Made by a program: the position numbers and the translations under genes. Shown one piece after another: positions 1 through 6,303 of a DNA stretch of 11,583 bases. The stretch lies in the NCBI GenBank assembly GCA_902476665.1, contig CABSEO010000027.1, forward strand, positions 1-11,583, read 5' to 3'. Each line of letters opens with the position of its first letter. The first letter of the stretch is position 1. The notes beneath the pieces are model-generated. The model was given only the letters and a program-made list of their open reading frames with translations, was not told the DNA's origin and did no database searches. Origin of the DNA: an uncultured Emergencia sp. GTDB lineage: Bacteria; Bacillota; Clostridia; Peptostreptococcales; Anaerovoracaceae.

Positions 1-193
1 AATCCGCCTCTCTCATCGCATTCAGCACCTGCGGATCTCGTCTGACAACATCGCCGCAGACAAAGCGACAGGCAAGCCCTGCCGCAGGGACCTGCGGATT
101 TTTGTCAATCAGAATGCTTTCAAATCCTGCCGCACGGGCAAGGTATGCGGCCTCCGTACCCTGCAGTTTTCCTCCGATAATGGCTACTTTCAT
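1..193 (-). CDS. pylC: PylC, 3-methylornithine--L-lysine ligase (N-terminal part, runs off the left edge)
   Basis: PylC is the ATP-grasp ligase that joins (3R)-3-methyl-D-ornithine to the epsilon-amine of lysine in pyrrolysine biosynthesis. Only 64 complete codons are present. The translation begins MKVAIIGGKLQGTEAAYLAR and continues with a second strand, SILIDKNPQ. This GGKLQG nucleotide-fold start followed by IDKNPQ is what I recall for PylC N-termini. The ATG (191-193) overlaps the pylB stop as ATGA, and a GGGGAGG ribosome site lies at about 200-206, inside the end of pylB, so the two genes are probably translationally coupled. No UAG occurs in the visible part. The catalytic ATP-grasp region lies outside the window. 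The position directly after pylB makes the call stronger than the short fragment alone would. Confidence 0.88.
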   Translation of the reverse strand, partial: MKVAIIGGKLQGTEAAYLARAAGFESILIDKNPQVPAAGLACRFVCGDVVRRDPQVLNAMREAD

Positions 194-1227
194 ATACTAC
201 CTCCCCAATCAGCAAAGTCATGGAGAAATTGCCTGTATTCTTCTTTTGAAGCGATATAAAGCCCCATATCCTGCAGAATCGAAGCGGCTTCTTCCACCGT
301 ACGACCACCTTCATCCACATCCATCGTGCTGTGTGCAACCCCCATAAATCCTGACTTCGGCGGTATAATAGATGTGATCAGATTTGCGCCTGCATTGATT
401 CGATCTTCAAGACCTTTGATTCCGTCCACATCAAGAGAGGCTGGAATCAGCGCCGTAGGGTACATCAGCCTCATCAGAGCGATAATCTTCAATTCTTTTA
501 TCCGATCTGGGCTTTCACAGTCTTCCATTGGGCTGCCTTCCTGAGGAATAAAACTCATGACTCTCACCTGACGTGCTCCAATTCTGCCCATAGTCAAAAG
601 AGAATCGGCGATATCCTCGTTACTTTCACCGATACCGGACAGAAGTCCCTCTTCTATAAACATACCTTTTTCTTTGGCATACAGTTTCGCATGCATCCTC
701 TCATCAAAGTCCTGCTCAAGACGCATTCTGCCATATAACTCTCGATTATGGGTCTCCTGATACAATGCATAGAAGTCGGCTCCTGCAGCAGCCAGCTTGT
801 CAATCACTCTGTCACTGACTACACCTGGGGAAATCATAACGGGTGTATCATAGCCGTCTTTAATCTCTCTGATAATCTGACATACCGTTTCAAATTCTTC
901 TGCATGATAGGCAGGATCTTCCCCCATAGTCAGATCAATAAGGTTCACACCAGAATCGATAAGTGCTTTGGAAATGGCCAGTACTTCTTCTTTATTCTTT
1001 CTATAACGCTCAATATTGTTCGCACGTCTGTAATAGCAGAAACTGCAGTTGTTTCTGCAATAGGTAGTAAAGTAAACAAATCCATAAGCGAAAATTTTAT
1101 CGCCCTGCACATTCTGACGAATCTGTCTCGCTTTCTGAAACAGTTTCTCCAGAAGCCGTGGGTCTTCTGACTCCAAAACTTCCAGTATATCCTCTCTGGT
1201 TTTTATTCCTTTTTCAAAATCAAGCAT
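190..1227 (-). CDS. pylB: PylB, radical SAM 3-methylornithine synthase
   Basis: PylB is a radical S-adenosylmethionine mutase that rearranges L-lysine to (3R)-3-methyl-D-ornithine, the first step of pyrrolysine biosynthesis. The 345-aa product has the CxxxCxxC [4Fe-4S] motif as C57-RNN-C61-SF-C64, followed by YYRR. It belongs to the BioB/HydE-like radical SAM group, and its length matches known PylB proteins (about 350 aa). The ATG at 1225-1227 has a GAGGAGG site at about 1236-1242, 8 bases upstream. It begins 42 bases after the RACo stop and ends in an ATGA overlap with pylC. What supports PylB over BioB or HydE is the overall sequence (the TTYCRNNCSFCYYRR and MISPGVVSD segments), the pylC-like gene downstream, and two UAG-containing methyltransferase genes in the same run. 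Confidence 0.93.
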   Translation of the reverse strand: MLDFEKGIKTREDILEVLESEDPRLLEKLFQKARQIRQNVQGDKIFAYGFVYFTTYCRNNCSFCYYRRANNIERYRKNKEEVLAISKALIDSGVNLIDLTMGEDPAYHAEEFETVCQIIREIKDGYDTPVMISPGVVSDRVIDKLAAAGADFYALYQETHNRELYGRMRLEQDFDERMHAKLYAKEKGMFIEEGLLSGIGESNEDIADSLLTMGRIGARQVRVMSFIPQEGSPMEDCESPDRIKELKIIALMRLMYPTALIPASLDVDGIKGLEDRINAGANLITSIIPPKSGFMGVAHSTMDVDEGGRTVEEAASILQDMGLYIASKEEYRQFLHDFADWGGSI

Positions 1228-1269
1228 GTCCCGTTCCTCCTCATTTCGCCGCTGCAGCAGCCTGTCATA

Positions 1270-3087
1270 TTAAAACATCATCGCAGTCATATACTGATCC
1301 TGAAAATCACTTCTGGCAGCCAGCTCAATATGTTCAATTCTTCCAGCGGTCACCTCCGCTTCCTGTCTGCAGCATTCTGAAAGGAGAATCATAGACGCTC
1401 CAATCCCTGCAGAATTGCCCAAAGAATGAATCTTTTCTTCAGCGATTTTCGGCAGAAGTCCGATGTTGATTGCACTGGCAGTTCTGATGTAATTGCCGAA
1501 AGCCCCTGCAATACTGATTTTCTCGAGAGTTTCTGCAGTCAGTCCGATCTCTGTCATCATAATGCTGATGCCTGCAGAAATCGCCGCTTTGGCCAGCTGA
1601 ACCTCTCTGACGTCCTTCTGTGTAATGACTACGTCACTTTTTCCGTCTTCACTAAAGTATAACACAAAATCACAAGCTTTGCCGTCTTCTCGAATATGTT
1701 TTAAAATATTTTCCGAAATTCCTTTTTTCGCCAGACGTTCTCTGTTCAGCAAACGCCCACTTTTATCCACGATACCTGTCCGTATCAGCTCACCCACTGC
1801 ATCAATAATGCCTGAACCGCAGATTCCTACAGGTTTCACATCGCCAATGACTGATATTTCCACATGATCTTTCAGAATATCCACCTTTTCAATAGCGCCT
1901 CTGGCCGCTCTCATACCCTGTTTGATAGAACTTCCCTCAAAAGCCGGTCCTGCGGCTGTGGAACAGGCCACTGCTCTGCCGTTTCCTGTCAGCACAATTT
2001 CTCCATTAGTTCCGATATCCAGGAATAAATGTCCTTTATCACATTCCATCAAATCTGTAGTGATAACTCCTGCAGTGATGTCAGAACCTACATGGCCGGC
2101 AATATTTGCTGCCACATGCACCTCAGCTGATTCCGCCCCTGCAAGATTCAGGAAAGAAGCAGAGATGTCCACTCCTCTGGTAAACACAGGGGTAAATGGA
2201 GCCAGTGCAAGCTGGGAAGGATCGGTACCGAGGAAAATATGACTCATAGTAGTATTTCCGACCACCACATACTGATAAATGTTATCCGTACTGAACCCAT
2301 ACTGCTCAGCAAACTCGCCTACAGCTTTATTGATACAATCTATAATTGCGCTATGGATGATTTCCAGATTTCCTTCTTTTTCCATAACGAAAGTGATTCT
2401 GGATATTACGTCAGCGCCATAAGCCCCTTGAGGATTAGTCACAGCTGCCACATCTACCATTTCTCCGGTCTTGAGATTCCAGACCATGATAACCGCAGTA
2501 GTGGTTCCGATATCCACGGCAACGCCATAAATTTCCGATGTGGTGTCTCCGGCTTCCACATCTATGATTCGTCCGTCTTTGATTGTAACGGTAATCAGTT
2601 CTTCCGCTTTCGCGGCTGCCGGAAGTTTTATCAGAGCTCCGCCTGTAAATTCCAGCTCGTCATATCCCAGTGCTTCTGCGATACGTACTTCGTCACTTCT
2701 CTGATCTTTAATGGAAGATTCCGGTACTTTCAGACATTGCTTTTCCACCTGAGGTACAACTTCAAAACCCGGAGGCAGAAGAATCATCTTACGCTTTCTG
2801 GCCGCTGTAGTTTCAGACTCAGGCATCTCAATAACCATACCGTCAGAAACCGGATGACAGCATGCCAGCCGATAGCCTGCTTCAACCTCATTGTCTGAGA
2901 GCTTATGGTGATGATCATTGATAGTCTCTTTGTCTCCCTCGATAATTTTCACTTTGCATTTTCCGCAGGTTCCCATACCTGCGCAGTTTCCGTCTATATT
3001 TACGCCGGCCTTTACTGCAGCCTGCAGAATCGTGTCTCCGGCCTCTGCTTCCCATGTAATATTCTGTGGTAAAAAAGTAATTTTCAT
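1270..3087 (-). CDS. RACo-type reductive activator of corrinoid proteins (2Fe-2S ferredoxin + ASKHA ATPase)
   Basis: This 605-aa protein is expected to use ATP hydrolysis to reduce inactive Co(II) corrinoid to Co(I) on the partner corrinoid proteins. Residues 1-90 form a plant-type ferredoxin domain with C35, C41, C44 and C76 or C77 as likely [2Fe-2S] ligands (CX5CX2C plus a distal Cys). The rest is the RACo middle/C-terminal module with ASKHA phosphate-loop signatures: VDIGTTTAV (191-199), LDIGTNGEI (356-364), GICGSGIIDA (421-430) and GAFGNYI (528-534). The N-terminal 2Fe-2S domain makes it RACo-like; methanogen RamA instead carries C-terminal [4Fe-4S] clusters. A start 45 bases further upstream is open, but the ATG at 3085-3087 has AGGGAG 8 bases before it and forms an ATGA overlap with the upstream gene's stop, so I chose it. 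It plays the RamA role in this cluster. Confidence 0.9.
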   Translation of the reverse strand: MKITFLPQNITWEAEAGDTILQAAVKAGVNIDGNCAGMGTCGKCKVKIIEGDKETINDHHHKLSDNEVEAGYRLACCHPVSDGMVIEMPESETTAARKRKMILLPPGFEVVPQVEKQCLKVPESSIKDQRSDEVRIAEALGYDELEFTGGALIKLPAAAKAEELITVTIKDGRIIDVEAGDTTSEIYGVAVDIGTTTAVIMVWNLKTGEMVDVAAVTNPQGAYGADVISRITFVMEKEGNLEIIHSAIIDCINKAVGEFAEQYGFSTDNIYQYVVVGNTTMSHIFLGTDPSQLALAPFTPVFTRGVDISASFLNLAGAESAEVHVAANIAGHVGSDITAGVITTDLMECDKGHLFLDIGTNGEIVLTGNGRAVACSTAAGPAFEGSSIKQGMRAARGAIEKVDILKDHVEISVIGDVKPVGICGSGIIDAVGELIRTGIVDKSGRLLNRERLAKKGISENILKHIREDGKACDFVLYFSEDGKSDVVITQKDVREVQLAKAAISAGISIMMTEIGLTAETLEKISIAGAFGNYIRTASAINIGLLPKIAEEKIHSLGNSAGIGASMILLSECCRQEAEVTAGRIEHIELAARSDFQDQYMTAMMF

Positions 3088-3800
3088 TGTTTCTGCTCCC
3101 TTAATTTTGCTCTGACTGCACAGAACTGACATCCCGATGCATTACCGTGGCAACGCATACACTCCGGTTCTGCCTTAATATCCGGCCGGTTTAATACCAG
3201 ATACAGCCCTGCACAGGTCTTCTGCGGAATCATCAGACCGCTGTCTTTGACCCAGACACCGATAGCATCTGCATCCAAAATACGGAAAAATTTCTTTGAC
3301 TCGATGACAGGCATGCCGAAGTAGCCAGGTCCGAACTCTTCAGACAGATATACCTGTCTGCCCGTAAACCGTTCTTTCATGTCTTCTTTGATTTTTTGTG
3401 TCATCAGTTCAATTCCTGCGTCCACATAATTGGTTCCCCAAATATCCGCATAGAGAAAGTCCATAATGTTTTCTTCGCTGGAAAAGTAGCACTCTCCCGC
3501 AGTAAGCATATAGAAATAAACCCCTTCGACACATTCATCAGGAATCTGTTCAAAGTAGTTACAGCTGATCTCCGCGCCGTTTACGGTTACTTTTCCCTGA
3601 GAGAATGCATCCTGATTGTAAAAGGATACTAAACTGCGGATGTGGATGCCATCAAGACCTTTTTCTCTGACCTCAAGTCCCATTTTCATCATTCGCTGAT
3701 GCTTTTCTTTTTGCAGATCAAACCCGCAGGTCTGAATAAAACGCTTTTCCGCCAGTGGAAAGGCGTCCTTTTCTTCAATGAGTATTTTCTGATTTAACAT
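3084..3800 (-). CDS. MetH-activation-domain-like protein with a C-terminal Cys4 motif
   Basis: This 238-aa protein resembles the AdoMet-binding activation domain of cobalamin-dependent methionine synthase (Met_synt_B12 family), as a stand-alone protein. The segment SEEFGPGYFGMPV (153-165) corresponds to the xxPGY..P AdoMet-binding motif of that domain. The C-terminus has CX2CX6CX2C (C214, C217, C224, C227), which MetH lacks and which could hold an Fe-S cluster or zinc. It ends in an ATGA overlap with the RACo gene, so the two products are probably made in fixed proportion and act together in corrinoid reactivation; that link is inferred from position. The ATG at 3798-3800 has GGAG 7 bases upstream. 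A long hairpin (3870-3899) separates it from the MT2 gene. The precise reaction is not established by the sequence. Confidence 0.82.
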   Translation of the reverse strand: MLNQKILIEEKDAFPLAEKRFIQTCGFDLQKEKHQRMMKMGLEVREKGLDGIHIRSLVSFYNQDAFSQGKVTVNGAEISCNYFEQIPDECVEGVYFYMLTAGECYFSSEENIMDFLYADIWGTNYVDAGIELMTQKIKEDMKERFTGRQVYLSEEFGPGYFGMPVIESKKFFRILDADAIGVWVKDSGLMIPQKTCAGLYLVLNRPDIKAEPECMRCHGNASGCQFCAVRAKLREQKQ

Positions 3801-3869
3801 AGTCTTTCTCCATAGAAAAAATTGCCCTAAACCTCCCTGACTGCTTCGGGGAAGATTTATTTATACAAC

Positions 3870-3899
3870 AAGGTGATAGGCCAAATGGCCTACCACCTT
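3870..3899 (-). terminator. 13-bp hairpin between the MT2 gene and the corrinoid-activation genes
   Basis: Minus-strand RNA forms AAGGTGGTAGGCC - ATTT - GGCCTATCACCTT: 13 paired positions including one G-U wobble, with a 4-base loop. It lies 36 bases after the MT2 stop and 70 bases before the next start. The 3' flank (GTTGTATAAAT) is U-containing but not a clean U-run, so this may be a weak or partial terminator, or an mRNA 3' stabiliser, that lowers expression of the activation and pyl genes relative to the methyltransferase genes. Confidence 0.55.
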
Positions 3900-3935
3900 A
3901 CCAGTAATTCAAAATCGAATTCTTTATTGATATTT

Positions 3936-5291
3936 TTATTTCTTCAGTTTAGCCTGTGCTTCTTTTACAGCCTCGATCAGCTCTTCTTTAGAAGGAATGA
4001 TGGAGATAAATTTCTGTTCGCCGTTGATGCACATGGTTGGAAGGTTTGCAATACCCATCTTTCTGGTTCTTGCAATATCTTCCTTGATGAAATACTTGTA
4101 AACTCTGTAGTCTGCCATATCCTTCAGATCGTCCCAGTTGTCCTCTACGGACGCCAGCATGTAAGTGCAGGCTGCACACTGTTCAGGGAAGCACTCGATG
4201 AGCACTTTGTCCAGATTTTCATAATCAGGAATTTCTACATCGGAATCATCAATCACAACTTCGTAGTTCTTGATCATTTCTCTTGTGCTGTCAGGATGTT
4301 TTACTGCCTGGGCACATGCGATTGTATTTTCAATCGGAGTATCATAAGGCATGTCGCATCCCGGAGATACGATAAGGTTGTGGTGATCTACAGAATCGAT
4401 AAGGTCGATAACGCCCTTCATATTGTCTTCCTGGTTGCCGTGAAGCATTGTAGTGGTAAGTGGAATATTTCCTCCCATTACGATATTGTACTGATCTGTA
4501 ATTTTCTTTGCTTCTGCCAGGTTAACGTTTTCGTCAACAGATACGCCGTCAGGTCCCATCTTGCACATTACTTCAATCTGCTTGGTTGCATTTCCGCATA
4601 CGAAGAAGGAAGAGAAAGCGCCTCTGGATCTTACATAGTCAAATACAGCTTTAAATCCGTCAGACAGCATCTTTTCGATGTGTTTAGGAGATACCTGGGA
4701 TACCAGTGGATCCACTACTGCAATAACATCCATGCCGGCATCAATATACATTTTTGCCATAGCGATAGAAACCTGCGCACAGTAGTTTACCAGTTCTTTT
4801 ACATAGTTGGAGTCGGATACCATATCCATGAAGATATCAGTACCTCTCAGGTGAGAAGCCAGAGTAAACGGTCCGCAGATCAGACCATACAGTGCAGTTT
4901 CTTCACCAATTGCTGCCTTTACTCTCTTCATAGCGGAAAGAATCATAGGGAGTCTGCCGGATTCTTCTGTCGGAATCTTGCAGCTACAAGGGATAGTCTT
5001 TTCGCCGGAAAGCGGATGGCTCTTTACTGAAGGCGGGTTGTTTTCTGCCCACATCAGGTCGCAGCCTAAAATTTCAGCTTCCACCTGCAAGTCGAAGATA
5101 ATTGGAAGTCCGTCAGGTGTGTACAGTTTATTGGCCTCTAACAGACATTCTACCAGTTTATCCTCATCTCTCAAAACTTCTTCTGCTGTATATCCCTTTA
5201 ATTTTCCTACATGCACACCTGCAAAAGGTACCCAGGGAATTTCATTTGTCTGCTCATGTCTCAGTGTCTGGAAAATAAGTTCTTTGCCCAT
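3936..5291 (-). CDS. UroD-family methylcorrinoid methyltransferase (MT2, MtbA/MtaA-like) fused to a C-terminal thioredoxin-like domain
   Basis: Residues 1 to about 340 form a uroporphyrinogen-decarboxylase-fold methyltransferase of the MtaA/MtbA type, which moves a methyl group from the methylated corrinoid protein to an acceptor. In methanogens the acceptor is coenzyme M; in bacteria it is probably tetrahydrofolate (inference). Conserved pieces are GPFTLASHLRG (140-150), VVDPLVSQVSP (192-202), FFVCGNATKQ (229-238) and SPGCDMPYDTP (309-319). C232 and C312 match the two zinc-ligand cysteines; the usual HxC histidine position is F230. From about 345 to 451 a second domain carries CAAC (372-375) and a late NLPTMCINGE segment (416-425), a thioredoxin-like layout with a cis-Pro-type LPT. 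A TTG start 18 bases upstream is open, but the GGAGG site (5301-5305) lies inside that extension, so the ATG at 5291 (451 aa) is correct. It starts 34 bases after the mtbC stop. Confidence 0.88.
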   Translation of the reverse strand: MGKELIFQTLRHEQTNEIPWVPFAGVHVGKLKGYTAEEVLRDEDKLVECLLEANKLYTPDGLPIIFDLQVEAEILGCDLMWAENNPPSVKSHPLSGEKTIPCSCKIPTEESGRLPMILSAMKRVKAAIGEETALYGLICGPFTLASHLRGTDIFMDMVSDSNYVKELVNYCAQVSIAMAKMYIDAGMDVIAVVDPLVSQVSPKHIEKMLSDGFKAVFDYVRSRGAFSSFFVCGNATKQIEVMCKMGPDGVSVDENVNLAEAKKITDQYNIVMGGNIPLTTTMLHGNQEDNMKGVIDLIDSVDHHNLIVSPGCDMPYDTPIENTIACAQAVKHPDSTREMIKNYEVVIDDSDVEIPDYENLDKVLIECFPEQCAACTYMLASVEDNWDDLKDMADYRVYKYFIKEDIARTRKMGIANLPTMCINGEQKFISIIPSKEELIEAVKEAQAKLKK

Positions 5292-5325
5292 AATTGTTTT
5301 CCTCCGCAATCAATTCAATAAAATA

Positions 5326-5997
5326 TTATTTGTTGTCTTCCTTTTCTTTTTCTTTCATAAGAGAAAGCGCTACTTTGACCGCGTCGATAGCGTCCTCGCT
5401 ATAGCCCCCCGCACCGATTTTTTTTGCCCACCGAGGTGTGCCGCCTACCATGGGGATAAAACGATCCTTATAACCTTTTTCCTGCAGCAGCTTTTCCAGT
5501 TTTTTCTGCTCAGCCATTGTCGATGTGAGCAAAGCACTGGTACCGATAATATCCACATTATAACGCTCTGCCTCTTCCAGAATCGTCTCCACAGGGACTT
5601 CGCAGCCCAGATCGATTACGTCAAATCCGGCAGATCGCAGTGTGGATGCCACGATACCCTTGCCGATATCATGTACGTCGCCTGCCACTGTAGCAAGCAG
5701 AACGGTTCCTTTTTTCATAGGAATAGGAACATCTTTATTTTTTTCTTTCAAAAGCTCCAGGATCTTGTTCGTTACACTCTTCATAACTTCTGCAGCATAG
5801 ATCAGTTCGGGCAGCGACAAGGTTCCCTGATCAAACAGAGCTCCAATCTCATCGTTGCCGTCGCCAAAGCCATTCAGAAGAAGATCTAAGAGGTCTATTC
5901 CGTTTTCTTCCGCCTTTTGGATAACGCTAAACGCTTTCACTTCATCAGCGCTGACAATCGTTTCTTTTGCTTTTCTGAACAATTCTTGCTTATCCAA
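5326..5997 (-). CDS. mtbC: Methylamine-type corrinoid protein, probable MtbC
   Basis: This 223-aa corrinoid-binding protein belongs to the MtbC/MttC/MtaC family and carries the cobalt as a shuttle between a methylamine methyltransferase and the MT2 protein. Residues 1 to about 92 are the helical cap domain; the Rossmann B12 domain follows, with DVHDIGKG at 107-114 (H109 is the lower cobalt ligand), GTSALLTST at 152-160 and a late GGTPRWAKKIGAGGYSEDA segment. I assign it to dimethylamine because it follows mtbB and precedes the MT2 gene; it could serve both substrates. The start is TTG: the codon just upstream in frame is TGA, and GGAGGT (6003-6008) is correctly spaced for the TTG. An ATG nearer the ribosome site opens only a 3-codon frame (M-I-G-stop) that overlaps the TTG. 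The 306-bp gap upstream separates it from mtbB. Confidence 0.85.
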   Translation of the reverse strand: MDKQELFRKAKETIVSADEVKAFSVIQKAEENGIDLLDLLLNGFGDGNDEIGALFDQGTLSLPELIYAAEVMKSVTNKILELLKEKNKDVPIPMKKGTVLLATVAGDVHDIGKGIVASTLRSAGFDVIDLGCEVPVETILEEAERYNVDIIGTSALLTSTMAEQKKLEKLLQEKGYKDRFIPMVGGTPRWAKKIGAGGYSEDAIDAVKVALSLMKEKEKEDNK

Positions 5998-6142
5998 TCA
6001 TGACCTCCTTACATTGTTTTTCTACTTAAATTATCATCAGAAATATCTTATCACAATATTTCCATGTTGGCCATTCATTTTTTTTTTGAAAGCAAGAAAT
6101 CTTTTCCAATTTTTTCCAAGTAACGGTCTTTGTATTTACTAA

Positions 6143-6179
6143 TATGGAATAGGCTTACTCCTTGCAAACCTATTCCATA
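6143..6179 (-). promoter_or_regulatory. Hairpin B of a tandem pair, loop GCAAGGAGT
   Basis: On the minus-strand RNA, TATGGAATAGG pairs perfectly with CCTATTCCATA, and three inner pairs (one U-G, two U-A) extend the stem to 14, leaving the 9-base loop GCAAGGAGT. A C-G and a G-U pair could close it further around AAGGA. No U-run follows (the 3' flank is TTAGTAAAT), so it does not look like an ordinary intrinsic terminator. The same loop is repeated in hairpin A. Confidence 0.6.
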
Positions 6180-6201
6180 AAAAGCTTTCTTTATGAACAT
6201 C

Positions 6202-6213
6202 ACCGTATATAGA
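6202..6213 (-). repeat. 12-base motif TCTATATACGGT, copy in the mtbB-mtbC gap
   Basis: Same motif and orientation as 10059-10070. It lies between the two tandem hairpins and overlaps the end of the palindrome GAACGTTC (6212-6219). Confidence 0.4.
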
Positions 6214-6223
6214 ACGTTCCTTT

Positions 6224-6257
6224 AGAGTTTCTTTCTACTCCTTGCAGAAAAAACTCT
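6224..6257 (-). promoter_or_regulatory. Hairpin A of a tandem pair, loop GCAAGGAGT
   Basis: Minus-strand RNA: AGAGTTT pairs with AAACTCT, then, past one bulged G, TTTCT pairs with AGAAA, giving 12 pairs and the 9-base loop GCAAGGAGT, identical to the loop of hairpin B. The stems are unrelated in sequence, so this is not a simple duplication; only structure and loop are shared. It lies 46 bases downstream of the mtbB stop. Confidence 0.6.
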
Positions 6258-6303
6258 GTTCACAAAACCCTGCTCCTCGCTGAGTCCCGGATAAGTACTT
6301 GTT

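Larger units (their letters stand above)
5998..6303 (-). other. 306-bp non-coding gap inside the operon, between mtbB and mtbC
   Basis: No convincing gene is present. Read along the minus strand, it holds a 12-bp hairpin (6257-6224), the 12-base motif TCTATATACGGT (6213-6202) next to the palindrome GAACGTTC, an 11- to 14-bp hairpin (6179-6143), a purine-rich stretch with two TTGGAAAA copies, a run of ten A (6087-6078), and the mtbC ribosome site. A weak promoter-like pair, TTGTGA (6056-6051) and GATAAT (6035-6030), has only a 15-base spacer, so I do not call it. The region probably controls mtbC and the downstream genes relative to the methyltransferase genes by attenuation, RNA processing or protein binding. 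Confidence 0.6.

Noticed and set aside
3873..5030. Long plus-strand open frame (385 codons) opposite the MT2 gene.
   Set aside because: It is antisense to a clearly recognisable methyltransferase, has a composition unlike a real protein (rich in Phe, Cys, His), and matches no family I know.
6078..6087. A run of ten T on the plus strand as a terminator U-tract.
   Set aside because: It would serve plus-strand transcription, but no plus-strand gene ends there and no GC stem precedes it. On the transcribed minus strand it is an A-run.
6215..6235. ACTCTAAA on the minus strand, like the anticodon loop of tRNA-Pyl (CUA anticodon).
   Set aside because: The flanking bases do not form a 5-bp anticodon stem, and there is no acceptor, D or T arm. 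It is part of the 3' arm of hairpin A. No pylT is visible in the window.
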